64,000 nucleotides of DNA from the NCBI GenBank assembly GCA_036499825.1, contig DASYCZ010000049.1, positions 62,001-126,000 of the forward strand, given 5' to 3'. The DNA is from Paradevosia sp036499825. GTDB taxonomy: Bacteria; Pseudomonadota; Alphaproteobacteria; Rhizobiales; Devosiaceae. The notes under the pieces were generated by a model, which saw only the letters and a list, made by a program, of their open reading frames with translations, had not been told where the DNA came from and did no database searches. Both the position numbers and the translations under genes were made by a program. This document shows, one piece after another, positions 52,280 through 61,056 of the stretch (within the stretch, counting starts at the first letter, position 1; the number at the start of each line of letters is the position of its first letter).

Positions 52280-53398
52280 TCAGGAAGCCAGCGGATGCTT
52301 GCGGTTCTTGAGCGGGAAGCCCACACGCTCGCCACTAAGATGCGAGGTGTAGATGCCGTGGATCATCTCCAGCGCCCACCGGCCATCGCGGCCACTGACC
52401 AGCGGTTCGCGGTTCTGCTCCACCGCCTGGATCAGGTCGGCGACGGCGAGGCGGTTGCCACGGGTGGGCGGATGCCCGGTCGTGAGTGCCGGTGAGCCGG
52501 GAACGACGGGCTCCGGTGCCACTTCTACCAGTTTCCAGTCACCAGCTTCTTCGGGCACGGCACTGGATTTGCTGATGCGCATCACGCTTGCATGCTCCAT
52601 GTCCATGAAGAACCGGATGGCGATCTGGCCCTTGGTGCCGACGAGCACGAAGCCCCAGCGGTCACCGCGCACATGCTGGTTGGCGATGGAAATGAAGTGG
52701 CCCACGACACCCTTGTCGAAGCCGTACATGGCATTGATGGCGTCGCCGGCGACAAGCCCGCTCTGCTCTTTCGGCTGCCAGGCATCGGCCTTGGTGATTT
52801 CGCGGCCCTTGACGGTGACGCGGCCGAACACCCACTGCGGATCGCCGGCGAACCAGCGCATCAAATCCATCATGTGGACGCCGAGCACCAGCGTATCTTC
52901 GCCGCCGCCACGGTGATCTTCCTTGCCGCGGGCATGCATGCTCAGCAGATCGCCGATTTCGCCGGCATCGAGCAACTTCTTGGCGGTCAGGAACGGCTCG
53001 ATGAAGCGGCTTTGCTTGGCCACGGCCAGCTTCTTGCCGGCCTTGTCGAATGCCGCGATGATCTCGTCGCATTGCTCGAGGTCGATGGCCAGCGGCTTGT
53101 CGGTGAACACATGCGCCCCCGAAGCGAGGCTGGCGAGGATCATCTCGCGGTGCTCCAGCGATTCACGCGGGCACACGCTGACGATGTCCAGGTGTTCTTT
53201 CTCCAGCATCTCGCGGTAGTCCGCATAGCTGCGCTCAGCCCCCGATTCCGCCTTGCCCTTGGCGCGGCCGGCTTCGTCGGTATCGGCAATCGCCACCATC
53301 TCGGTATTGGGCAGATGCTGGTAGGGCTCATGCAATTCATGACCATAGCCGCCATGGCCCGTATGTCCGATGGCCCCGGCCCGGTAAATCTTTGTCAC
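52280..53398 (-). CDS. Gfo/Idh/MocA oxidoreductase, type A copy 3
   Basis: A 372-residue type A protein, exactly as long as type A copy 1 (34875-35993), its closest relative. Loop YRAGAIGHTGHGGYGHELHEPYQ (residues 5-27), TDKPLAIDLEQCDEII, KQSRFIEPFLTAKKLLD, RGKEDHRGGGEDTLVLGVHMMD and the GLVAGDAINAMYG block. The GAIGxTG loop and DKP motif again differ from the general family. It follows the second sugar-binding-protein gene, separated by an intrinsic terminator-like hairpin. Confidence 0.87.
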   Translation of the reverse strand: MTKIYRAGAIGHTGHGGYGHELHEPYQHLPNTEMVAIADTDEAGRAKGKAESGAERSYADYREMLEKEHLDIVSVCPRESLEHREMILASLASGAHVFTDKPLAIDLEQCDEIIAAFDKAGKKLAVAKQSRFIEPFLTAKKLLDAGEIGDLLSMHARGKEDHRGGGEDTLVLGVHMMDLMRWFAGDPQWVFGRVTVKGREITKADAWQPKEQSGLVAGDAINAMYGFDKGVVGHFISIANQHVRGDRWGFVLVGTKGQIAIRFFMDMEHASVMRISKSSAVPEEAGDWKLVEVAPEPVVPGSPALTTGHPPTRGNRLAVADLIQAVEQNREPLVSGRDGRWALEMIHGIYTSHLSGERVGFPLKNRKHPLAS

Positions 53399-53422
53399 GA
53401 CAAAACTCCTTGAATAAAAAAT

Positions 53423-53451
53423 GGGCTGCGGACCGGGAGCGTCCGCAGCCC
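53423..53451 (-). terminator. Attenuator-like terminator after sugar-binding protein 2
   Basis: GGGCTGCGGAC (53423-53433), 7-base loop, GTCCGCAGCCC (53441-53451): an 11-bp perfect stem. On the minus strand it is followed by ATTTTTTATTC, a real U-tract, yet the type A gene starts 25 bases later. Partial read-through is implied. Confidence 0.8.
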
Positions 53452-53464
53452 CAGGGAGGACCCT

Positions 53465-54754
53465 TTAGCCGCGAGCGAGGACCGCGGCGATTTCGTCAAC
53501 GAGCTGCTTGCCGCCTGCATCCGGAGCGGTCGAGCCGAAGCCGATTTCCTGGCTGATGCGCGTCAGGATCTGCGTGCCTTCGCCGGCGCCCTTGGGCGGC
53601 AGCGGCGGCAATGCACCGAGCTGTTCCGGCGGCAGGCTGCCGATGAAGTCGACCATGGCGGCATCGCCTTCGCTGAGCTTGGGCGCCAGGTTTGCACGCA
53701 CGGCCGGGGAGACCGACACGCCACGCTCCAGGCCCATGATGCTCGTCGCCTCGGGATCCTTCACGAGGAAATTGAGGTAAGCGATGCTTTCCTTGGGGAA
53801 CTTGCTGGTGGCCGAAACCGCGAACAGCATCGAGGGCTTGAGGTAGAGGCCCGGCTTGCTGTCGCCTTCCTGCACCGGCGGCGGCACCAGCGTCAGCTTC
53901 TCCTTGTTCAGCGACTGATAGCCGGTGAGATTGCTGGAGAAAGCGAAGTTGGTGGCGGCATAGCCAGTGTTGATCATGCCGGTTTCGAAGGTATCGAGAT
54001 CGAGTGCTTCGATATCGGCCGGCGGACAGGCCTTGCGATCCCGAATGTCCTTCCACATCTCGAACCACGCCGTGGCGTCGTCCGCGTCATAGCCGAGCTT
54101 GGCGTCGGCGGTGAACAGGCTCTTGCCGCGCTGGCGCAGCCACAATTCGAACAGCGGTTCGCGACCGCTGCCATCGGAGATGCCGTAGAAATCCTTGCGC
54201 TTGGTGTTCTTGCTCACCATTTCGCCGGCGTCGGCATATTCCTTCCAGGTCATGCCCGAATGCGGCACCGTGGCGCCGGCTTCCTGGAATGCCGCGGCAT
54301 TGACGAGGATCGCCGCCGAATTCACGCCGAAGTTGATTGCGTAGAGAACGCCATCAACCTTGCCGCCATCGAGATTGGCGCCGAAATCGGCGATGTCGAG
54401 GCCATTACCCACATACTGGTCGAGCGGCAGCAGCACTTTGCGCTGCCCGTAGTCGGCCATGTAGCGGTAGTCCATGTTGATGATATCGGGCGCGTTGCCG
54501 CCAGCCACCTGCGTGGCGAGGCGCGGCCAATAGTCGTTGAACGCGGCAGATTCGCCGTCCAGCGTCAGGCCGGGATTGCGCTTCAGATAGATCGCATTGA
54601 CCTGCTTTTGCAGATCGGCTCGGCGTTCCGTGCCCCACCACATCATGCGAAGCCGGACTTCCTGCGCCAAAGCGCGGGAAATACCGAGGCCACCAAGGGC
54701 CATGAGGCTGGCGCTACCCGCCAACAATGCGCGGCGGCTCATACGGATGTTCAT
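53465..54754 (-). CDS. Sugar ABC transporter substrate-binding protein 2
   Basis: A 429-residue family-1 solute-binding protein and paralogue of the 38369-39640 product: shared GGNAPDIINMDYRYMADYGQR, PLDQYVG, CPPADIEALDLDT and GYAATNFAF. The N-terminus MNIRMSRRALLAGSASLMALGGLG carries an SRRALLAG twin-arginine-like motif, followed by a long hydrophobic core. The ATG at 54754 is preceded by GGGAGGAC. It is divergent from a GbpR-like LysR gene and has a LysR-type inverted repeat upstream rather than the 21-bp box. It has no permease gene nearby. Confidence 0.9.
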   Translation of the reverse strand: MNIRMSRRALLAGSASLMALGGLGISRALAQEVRLRMMWWGTERRADLQKQVNAIYLKRNPGLTLDGESAAFNDYWPRLATQVAGGNAPDIINMDYRYMADYGQRKVLLPLDQYVGNGLDIADFGANLDGGKVDGVLYAINFGVNSAAILVNAAAFQEAGATVPHSGMTWKEYADAGEMVSKNTKRKDFYGISDGSGREPLFELWLRQRGKSLFTADAKLGYDADDATAWFEMWKDIRDRKACPPADIEALDLDTFETGMINTGYAATNFAFSSNLTGYQSLNKEKLTLVPPPVQEGDSKPGLYLKPSMLFAVSATSKFPKESIAYLNFLVKDPEATSIMGLERGVSVSPAVRANLAPKLSEGDAAMVDFIGSLPPEQLGALPPLPPKGAGEGTQILTRISQEIGFGSTAPDAGGKQLVDEIAAVLARG

Positions 54755-54831
54755 GTCGTCCTCCCATGTGGAGCTCACTTCGACTTCGGCGCCCTCTCCG
54801 GGGCTGCAGATCGTCGCGCTCACCTAACAGC

Positions 54832-54856
54832 TAGACGGCGCCGACCATGCCGTCTA
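54832..54856. promoter_or_regulatory. LysR-type inverted repeat between LysR and sugar-binding protein 2 genes
   Basis: TAGACGGC (54832-54839) and GCCGTCTA (54849-54856), perfect 8-bp arms with a 9-base spacer, in the 140-base divergent gap. It lies 39 bases before the LysR start and 78 before the binding-protein start, a normal place for LysR auto- and target control. Confidence 0.65.
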
Positions 54857-54894
54857 ATGAGTTTCAGACAGCTTCCGATAACCTGAGGTAATAG

Positions 54895-55848
54895 ATGTTT
54901 GATAAACGTTACCACAAGGCCATGGCCCGCCTGCGCTTTCGGCAATTGCAGCTGGTTTCGGTGCTCGGACGGACCCACAATCTCAACGCGGCCGCCAAGC
55001 AATTGGTGATGACGCAGCCCGCGGCGACAAAGATGCTGCAGGAGGTCGAGGACATCGTCGGCAGCCCGCTGTTCGAGCGCTTGCCCCGCGGCATGCGGCC
55101 TACCGAGATCGGCCAGGTCGCCACGCTCTACGCCCATCGCGCCATCGACGAGGCCGTCAAGTTTCTCGACGACAGCCGGGTGTTGCGCGAGGGTGGCCAG
55201 GGCGTCCTCCACATCGGCGCCATCATGGCCTCGGTCGAACACCTGCTGCCGGCCGCCATGGCGGAACTGCGCCGGCTGCGGCCCAAGCTGACCATGCGCC
55301 TGTTGACCGGCACCAGCGACCAGCTCGTCATCGCCCTCTTGCAGAACCGCGTGGAACTGGTCGTCGGCCGCCCCTCCGAAATGACCTCCTACGCCACCTC
55401 CTTCATGCCGTTGATGGAAGAGGAGGTCTGGGCCTTTGCGGCCGCTGATCATCCGTTGGCCGGGGTTAAGGGCCTGAAACCGGCCGACGTCGCCGACGAG
55501 GCCTGGGTATTGCAACCCATCACCAGCCCGCTCCGGCTCGTCATCGACCGCCTGTTCGCGACGAGCGGCCGCAGCGTCCAAAGCCTGGTCGAAACGACTT
55601 CCGTTTACGCCACCCTGCGCCTCGTCCATCATGTCGGCATGATCTCGGTACTGCCGGCGGTGCTGCTGGAATCCCGCATCGCCAGCGGCGCTTATGTCCG
55701 TCTCGACATCGACCTCAAGTCGGACCTGGGTCCCTATGGCATCATCACCCGTGCCAATGAAGACTTGTCCACGGCCGCCATGCAACTCATCGAAATGCTG
55801 CAGCGGCTCGCCACCCCCTCGCAACTGCTGGCGGAGGAACGGCTCTAG
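54895..55848 (+). CDS. LysR-family regulator (GbpR-like)
   Basis: A 317-residue LysR protein. The helix-turn-helix lies at about residues 10-65 (RLRFRQLQLVSVLGRTHNLNAAAKQL, then TQPAATKMLQEVEDIVGSPLFERLPRG). This wording is typical of the GbpR/PcaQ branch, which controls sugar-binding-protein genes in Agrobacterium and Azospirillum. Here too it is divergent from a sugar-binding-protein gene, so it probably controls sugar-binding protein 2 and its oxidoreductases. Its stop overlaps the convergent type A copy 4 gene by 4 bases. Confidence 0.92.
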   Translation: MFDKRYHKAMARLRFRQLQLVSVLGRTHNLNAAAKQLVMTQPAATKMLQEVEDIVGSPLFERLPRGMRPTEIGQVATLYAHRAIDEAVKFLDDSRVLREGGQGVLHIGAIMASVEHLLPAAMAELRRLRPKLTMRLLTGTSDQLVIALLQNRVELVVGRPSEMTSYATSFMPLMEEEVWAFAAADHPLAGVKGLKPADVADEAWVLQPITSPLRLVIDRLFATSGRSVQSLVETTSVYATLRLVHHVGMISVLPAVLLESRIASGAYVRLDIDLKSDLGPYGIITRANEDLSTAAMQLIEMLQRLATPSQLLAEERL

Positions 55849-57017
55849 GCGACCTGCCGCTCCCTGGCATGGACCGTCTCGCCCAGAGGATGCCGTCGTT
55901 CGGCCAGCGGCAGGGTGAGCCGCTTCCCGGCAAGGTGGGAAGCATAGATGCCGAGCGCCATTTCGAGGCTCCAGCGTCCATCCCGACCGCTCGCCAGCGG
56001 CTCCCTGCCCTCTTCGGCCGCCTTGAGCAAATCCCAGACCGCCTGGCGATTGCCGCGGGCCGGCGGATAGCCGGTATCGAGCGCCGGCGATCCCGGCGGC
56101 ACCGGCTCCGGCGCGATATCGAGCACCACGAAGTCGCCACCCTCTTCCGGCACCTGTGCGGAGCGGGAAATCTTCAGCTTGGACATCGAACAATTGTCGT
56201 TGAAAAACCGCAGGGACAGCGTCGCCTCGGTGCCCACCAGCGTGATGCCCCAACGCTCGCCACGCAGATGCTGGTTACGAACACTGGTGAGATAACCCAC
56301 GACACCATCGGCAAAGCCGTACATGGCATCCGATGCATCGCCCGCCACCAGCCCGTTGCGGTCTGCCGGCTCATGGGCGTCGGCCAGTGTGACCGGGCGG
56401 CCGTTTTGCGTAACGGTCCCGAAGACCCATTCCGGATCGCCCGCGAACATGCGCATCACATCGGTGATGTGTACGCCGCAGCAGATCACATCCTCCCCGC
56501 CGCCGCGATGGTCTTCCTTGACCCGCCCATGCATGGACAACAGCCTGCCGATCTCACCGCGTTTCACCATTGCCTGTGCCGTCAGGAACGGCTCGATGTA
56601 GCGGCTCTGATAGGCGATCGCCAGTTTCACGCCGCGGCGGTCGCAGGCCGCCACGATGCGATCCGCCGACGCCAGGTCCGTCGTGAACGGCTTGTCGACG
56701 AAGACGTGGCACCCGGCCTCAACCGCCGCCAGGATCATGGCTTCGTGCCGCACGGCCTGTCGCGAGCAGACGCTGACGACATCGAGGCGTTCCTTCGCCA
56801 GCATGTCGCGATAGTCCGCATAGCTGCGCTGTGCCCCGGTATCGCGCATGCCGCGCTCGCGCGCCGCCGCATCCGGGTCGGCGACCGCAACCATCTCCAC
56901 ATTGGGGAGAAACTGATACGGCAGGTGCAGGCCATGCCCCATATCGAAACCGAGATAGTTGCCTTCGGCATCGGCGTGCCCGGTGTCGCCAATAGCGCCG
57001 GCCCGGTAAATTTTCAT
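55845..57017 (-). CDS. Gfo/Idh/MocA oxidoreductase, type A copy 4
   Basis: A 390-residue type A protein, closest to type A copy 2 (36396-37535). Both have the longer loop AGAIGDTGHADAEGNYLGFDMGHGLHLPYQ (residues 6-35), given here by its span. VDKPFTTD, YQSRYIEPFLTAQ and GRVKEDHRGGGEDVICCG follow. In the first cassette its counterpart is in the same operon as DUF1080; here it is a lone gene convergent with LysR, so it may have been split off by an insertion of LysR or a rearrangement. I start at 57017; GGAGG lies a few bases upstream. Confidence 0.86.
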   Translation of the reverse strand: MKIYRAGAIGDTGHADAEGNYLGFDMGHGLHLPYQFLPNVEMVAVADPDAAARERGMRDTGAQRSYADYRDMLAKERLDVVSVCSRQAVRHEAMILAAVEAGCHVFVDKPFTTDLASADRIVAACDRRGVKLAIAYQSRYIEPFLTAQAMVKRGEIGRLLSMHGRVKEDHRGGGEDVICCGVHITDVMRMFAGDPEWVFGTVTQNGRPVTLADAHEPADRNGLVAGDASDAMYGFADGVVGYLTSVRNQHLRGERWGITLVGTEATLSLRFFNDNCSMSKLKISRSAQVPEEGGDFVVLDIAPEPVPPGSPALDTGYPPARGNRQAVWDLLKAAEEGREPLASGRDGRWSLEMALGIYASHLAGKRLTLPLAERRHPLGETVHARERQVA

Positions 57018-57238
57018 GGCTTCGCCCTCCTTGGCGACCAAACGCTAGCGGAGGTGTGGATAGCCGTCCAATTCCAAAAAGCTCACGATCTATCGATTGC
57101 CGTTATGGCGCTGGTAGCCAGAAGTGCATCCGATCCACAACATCTGCGGACTTTTCGACCTATTTAGAATGAATTCAGTGTCTTGCAGGTAGACTCAATG
57201 CTAGTCGAAGATACGCTCGCTGCGGCAGAGGGTAGGCT

Positions 57239-58372
57239 ATGGCAACGCAATTCCGGTTGGACACTTCTGGCGGAGGAGGGCCAACGCTCTACTGCGCCGG
57301 AAATTGGACCGCCGAGACTGCGCCGGCGCTCGAAGACGCGTTCCCCGACCTGCTGCCCCAGATGACCAGGGGCTCCTCCCTCAAGGTCAACATCGACGCT
57401 ATCGACAAACTCGACACCATCGGTGCCTGGCTGCTCACCAAATTCAGCCGCGAAGCCAAGGCCAAGGGCGTCGTCGCGGCGATCGAAGGCGGCTCCACCC
57501 AACACCACCATCTGCTCGAGCGCGTCGAAACGTCGAAACTTGCCGACCCGAAGTCGAAGCCTCCGGTCAACTGGCTCATGGTGCCTTTCGTCGGCGTCGG
57601 CATGGTGCTGGTCAACGGCGTCCACGACGCCATCGCCGCCAATGCCGTTCTCGGCCGCATCGTTCTGGCCTTCGGCCGCACCTATACGTTCCGCGAACCG
57701 CTGCGCTTCGCCAGCCTGGTCTACCAGTTCGAACAGATCATCCTGCGGGCGGCCCCCATCGTCCTGCTGATTTCGCTCGTCGTCGGCGCCATTATCACCC
57801 AACAGACCATCCTGCAGCTGCGCGTCTATGGCGCCTCCATCTTCGTGGTCGATCTCTCCGCCATCCTGATGTTCCGCGAGATCGGCGTGCTGCTCGCCGC
57901 CATCATGGTCGCCGGCCGTTCCGGCTCAGCCATCACCGCTGAAATCGGGTCGATGCGCATGCGCGAGGAGTTCGACGCGCTCCAGGTTATGGGTGTCGAT
58001 CCGCACCAGGCCTTGCTGCTGCCTCGCATCGTTGCCCTGGTGGTGGGCCTGCCGCTGCTGGCTTTCCTCGGCTCCCTCGCGGGCTTGTTGGGCGCGGCTA
58101 TCGTCGCCAAGTTCTACGGCGACATTACCTTCTCCGTATTCATCGATCGCCTGCGCGGCGCACTGACCATGAGCAGCCTGGTCGTCGGCCTCGTGAAAGC
58201 GCCGTTCATGGCCTTTCTCGTCGGTCTCATTGCCTCGATCGAGGGCCTGAAGGTGGAAGGCTCATCGGAATCGCTTGGCCGTCACACCACGTCGGCTGTG
58301 GTCAAATCCATCTTCGTGGTCATCGTGGCCGATGGCCTTTTCGCCATCTTCTTTGCAGCGCTGAAAGTCTAG
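57239..58372 (+). CDS. mlaE: Mla-type ABC transporter permease MlaE with N-terminal STAS domain
   Basis: A 377-residue protein. Residues 1-110 form a STAS domain (GSSLKVNIDAIDKLDTIGAWLL), normally a separate MlaB protein in enterobacteria but fused in alphaproteobacteria. Residues 115-377 form the permease with about five helices, including SGSAITAEIGSMRMREEFDALQVMGVDP (the coupling loop, about 227-254). With MlaF and MlaD it moves phospholipids between outer and inner membranes, or takes up lipids. It starts the operon, with mlaF 4 bases after its stop. Confidence 0.94.
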   Translation: MATQFRLDTSGGGGPTLYCAGNWTAETAPALEDAFPDLLPQMTRGSSLKVNIDAIDKLDTIGAWLLTKFSREAKAKGVVAAIEGGSTQHHHLLERVETSKLADPKSKPPVNWLMVPFVGVGMVLVNGVHDAIAANAVLGRIVLAFGRTYTFREPLRFASLVYQFEQIILRAAPIVLLISLVVGAIITQQTILQLRVYGASIFVVDLSAILMFREIGVLLAAIMVAGRSGSAITAEIGSMRMREEFDALQVMGVDPHQALLLPRIVALVVGLPLLAFLGSLAGLLGAAIVAKFYGDITFSVFIDRLRGALTMSSLVVGLVKAPFMAFLVGLIASIEGLKVEGSSESLGRHTTSAVVKSIFVVIVADGLFAIFFAALKV

Positions 58373-58376
58373 CGCC

Positions 58377-59153
58377 ATGGAAGGCAGAACCACCGCTGAT
58401 CAGCCCGTCATTACCGTTGAAAACCTCGTGGTCGGATTCGGCGACCGCACGGTCATCGACGGCGTCAGTTTCGACATCCGCCATGGGGAAATCCTGGGGC
58501 TCATCGGCCCTTCGGGCTCGGGCAAGTCCGTGACCATGCGGGCGATGATGGGGTTACTGCCCATTCGCGGCGGCAAGATCACGGTCCTCGGCCGGGACTA
58601 TTCCAGCCTCAAGCGCCGCGAACGCATGGAGATCGAGCGCAACTGGGGCGTGCTGTTCCAGCAGGGCGCACTGTTCTCTTCGCTGACCGTCCTCGAGAAC
58701 ATCGAGTTTCCGATGCGCGAGCATCTGGAACTCTCGTCGAGCCTGCGTCGCGAGATCGCCCGGCTGAAGCTCGATTTCGTCGGCCTGCCCGCCAGCGCCG
58801 CCTCCAGCTACCCCTCGGAATTGTCCGGCGGCATGATCAAGCGCGCCGCGCTCGCGCGCGCCCTGGCGCTCGACCCGCAGATCCTGTTCCTCGACGAACC
58901 CACCGCCGGCCTCGACCCGATCGGTGCCGGCGAGTTCGACGAGTTGATCATGACCTTGCGCGACACCCTCGATTTGACTGTGTTAATGGTAACACACGAC
59001 CTCGACAGTCTTGCCAAGGCTTGCGATCGCATAGTAGCGCTGGCTGGTGGGAAACTGCTGATGGCCGGCACACTTGCAGAGATGCAGCAGTCTGATGAAG
59101 CTTGGCTGAGGAAGTATTTCCACGGTCCTCGCGCCCGCAATCTGGAACATTAG
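58377..59153 (+). CDS. mlaF: Mla-type ABC transporter ATP-binding protein MlaF
   Basis: A 258-residue ATPase. Walker A GPSGSGKS (residues 44-51), the Q-loop VLFQQGALFSSLTVLENIEFP (the MlaF-type wording), the signature LSGGMIKR, Walker B ILFLDEPTAGLDP and the switch THDLDSL. It energises the MlaE/MlaD lipid-transport complex at the inner membrane. Its stop is 3 bases before the mlaD ATG. Confidence 0.95.
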   Translation: MEGRTTADQPVITVENLVVGFGDRTVIDGVSFDIRHGEILGLIGPSGSGKSVTMRAMMGLLPIRGGKITVLGRDYSSLKRRERMEIERNWGVLFQQGALFSSLTVLENIEFPMREHLELSSSLRREIARLKLDFVGLPASAASSYPSELSGGMIKRAALARALALDPQILFLDEPTAGLDPIGAGEFDELIMTLRDTLDLTVLMVTHDLDSLAKACDRIVALAGGKLLMAGTLAEMQQSDEAWLRKYFHGPRARNLEH

Positions 59154-59156
59154 CGC

Positions 59157-61046
59157 ATGGAAAACGACGCTAACTATGCCCTGGTCGGTGCCCTGGCCCT
59201 CGCAATCGTCGTGGCGCTGTTCGGCTTCGTCTACTGGTTTGCCGGCCCGCTCAACAGCGCCGCCATGAAATCCTACAATATCGTCTTCACTGGCGCGGTT
59301 TCGGGTATTGGTGTCGGCACCGACGTCCAGTTCAATGGCATCAAGGTCGGTCAGGTTAAAAGCATCGATCTCGATCCCAATGACACCAACCACGTCGTGG
59401 CGCTCGTGGAAGTGGCCGCGGACACGCCGATCAAGGCCGACACCAAGACGCTGATGGGCTTTCAGGGCCTGACCGGCATCGGCTCCATCCAGTTCTCCGG
59501 TGGCTCCCAGGCCGCCGGCCCGCCTGTGCCGCCCGAAGGACAGACCATCCCGACGCTTTATGCCGAAAGGTCCGATTTCCAGTCGATCCTCAATGGCCTG
59601 ACGACGACGCTCAGCGGCGCCAGCACGGCGGTCGACCGTCTCAATGGCTTTCTCGACAACAATGACAAGAAGCTCGACGCCACCGTCGACAATATCCAGA
59701 ATTTCAGCGCCGCGCTTGCCGCCAATTCCGATGGGCTCAAGACTTTCCTAGCCAGCATTTCGGACGTCGGCCAGCAGATCGGCCCCATGGCCAGTGACAT
59801 CCGCGGGCTTTCTTCCGATCTGCGCACGCTGGTCCAGGCCGTGCCGCCCGGCCAGGTGACCCAGGTCTCGCAGGATGTCAGCACGTTTACGGCAAGCCTC
59901 GCGCGTAATTCCGCGCAGATGGACGAGTTCTTCGCCACCGCCACCAAGGTCGCCGACAATCTGAACGATGTGAGCACGGGTCTCAAGTCCGCCACGACGA
60001 CCATCGATCAGGTAACGCAGCAGATCGATCCGGCCGCCATCGGCCGCGTCGTCGCCAATGTCGACACGCTCACCAGCAAGCTTGGCGCCAATGCCGATAA
60101 CATCAGCACGGTCATCGCCAACGTCACCACGTTGTCCGACTCGCTGAACAAGTCGGCCGCCGATGTTTCGACCTTCACCGGCATGCTGGCTCAAAATTCC
60201 GGGCAGATCGACACCATCATCGGCGCCACCGCCAATCTCTCCGGTAGCTTCGACGACATCGCCGCCGGCCTGAAGACGGCCGTGGCCAGCATCGAGCAGG
60301 TGACGAAAGCCGTCGATCCGGCGGCCATCAATCGTGTCGTCGCCAATATCGACAGTTTCTCCAGCAAGCTGGGCGCCAATGCCCAAAATGTCGATACCGT
60401 CATGGCCAACGTCACCACACTATCGGACTCGCTGAACAAATCGGCGGCCGATGTTTCGACGTTCACCAGCACCCTGTCGCGCAGTTCCGGACAGATCGAT
60501 ACCGTCCTCAACGCCGCCGCGACGCTCGCCACCAATCTCAACGAGATCACGACGGGTCTCAAATCGACCGTGGCGACGATCGATCAGGTGACCAAGGCGG
60601 TCGACCCGGCCGCCATCGGCCGCGTTGTCGCCAATGTCGACACCTTCTCCGGCAAGCTGGGCGAAAACGCCGGCAATATCGACACGGTCATGACCAACCT
60701 CACGACCCTTTCGACCTCGCTCAACCAATCGGCCACCACGGTCGACGCCATACTGGCGCGCGTCAACGGCATGGTGTCGACGGCCGGCGACGAAGGACTG
60801 TTCGACGAGCTCACCGCCGCCGCCAAATCGGTTCACACCCTCGCCGATCAGCTCAACGCAAGCACCTCTCGCATTGCCTCTGGGCTGGGGGATTTCACCA
60901 CGGGTGGCTTGCCCAACTTCACTGCCCTGGCGGTCGATGCGCGCGCCACGCTGCAACGACTGGACCGCGTGGTGCGGAATCTGGAAAGTAATCCCCAGAG
61001 CCTGATCTTCGGGGGACAAACGGTGCGGGACTATGACAAACACTAA
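59157..61046 (+). CDS. mlaD: MCE-domain lipid transport protein MlaD, very long form
   Basis: A 629-residue protein with one N-terminal membrane helix (residues 6-30) and one MCE domain (about 38-120, VFTGAVSGIGVGTDVQFNGIKVGQVKSI). Typical MlaD is about 180 residues and Rhizobiales forms about 350-450. The rest (150-600) is a Ser/Thr/Asp-rich helical or coiled-coil region with near-perfect 96-residue tandem repeats starting DPAAIG-RVVANVD (290-385, 386-481 and a shortened third to about 540). A weaker copy precedes them. The long helical region may form a tunnel or tether across the periplasm. It is part of the mlaEFD operon. Confidence 0.92.
   Translation: MENDANYALVGALALAIVVALFGFVYWFAGPLNSAAMKSYNIVFTGAVSGIGVGTDVQFNGIKVGQVKSIDLDPNDTNHVVALVEVAADTPIKADTKTLMGFQGLTGIGSIQFSGGSQAAGPPVPPEGQTIPTLYAERSDFQSILNGLTTTLSGASTAVDRLNGFLDNNDKKLDATVDNIQNFSAALAANSDGLKTFLASISDVGQQIGPMASDIRGLSSDLRTLVQAVPPGQVTQVSQDVSTFTASLARNSAQMDEFFATATKVADNLNDVSTGLKSATTTIDQVTQQIDPAAIGRVVANVDTLTSKLGANADNISTVIANVTTLSDSLNKSAADVSTFTGMLAQNSGQIDTIIGATANLSGSFDDIAAGLKTAVASIEQVTKAVDPAAINRVVANIDSFSSKLGANAQNVDTVMANVTTLSDSLNKSAADVSTFTSTLSRSSGQIDTVLNAAATLATNLNEITTGLKSTVATIDQVTKAVDPAAIGRVVANVDTFSGKLGENAGNIDTVMTNLTTLSTSLNQSATTVDAILARVNGMVSTAGDEGLFDELTAAAKSVHTLADQLNASTSRIASGLGDFTTGGLPNFTALAVDARATLQRLDRVVRNLESNPQSLIFGGQTVRDYDKH
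60024..60776 (+). repeat. 288-base in-frame tandem repeat inside mlaD
   Basis: Two complete 288-base units (60024-60311, 60312-60599) and a shortened third. Each codes for 96 residues with DPAAI..RVVAN, TTLSDSLNKSAADVSTFT and SGQIDT. Recent duplication or gene conversion is suggested by runs of identical codons such as the LSDSLNKSAADVS segment in units 1 and 2. Confidence 0.88.
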
Positions 61047-61056
61047 GGGACTACCG

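Noticed and set aside
54820..56253. A 477-codon minus-strand frame over LysR and the type A copy 4 gene
   Set aside because: Low-complexity shadow of LysR on the opposite strand.
60024..60776. Regular 288-base repeats that could suggest an array element
   Set aside because: They are in-frame protein repeats within mlaD, with no spacers; not CRISPR.
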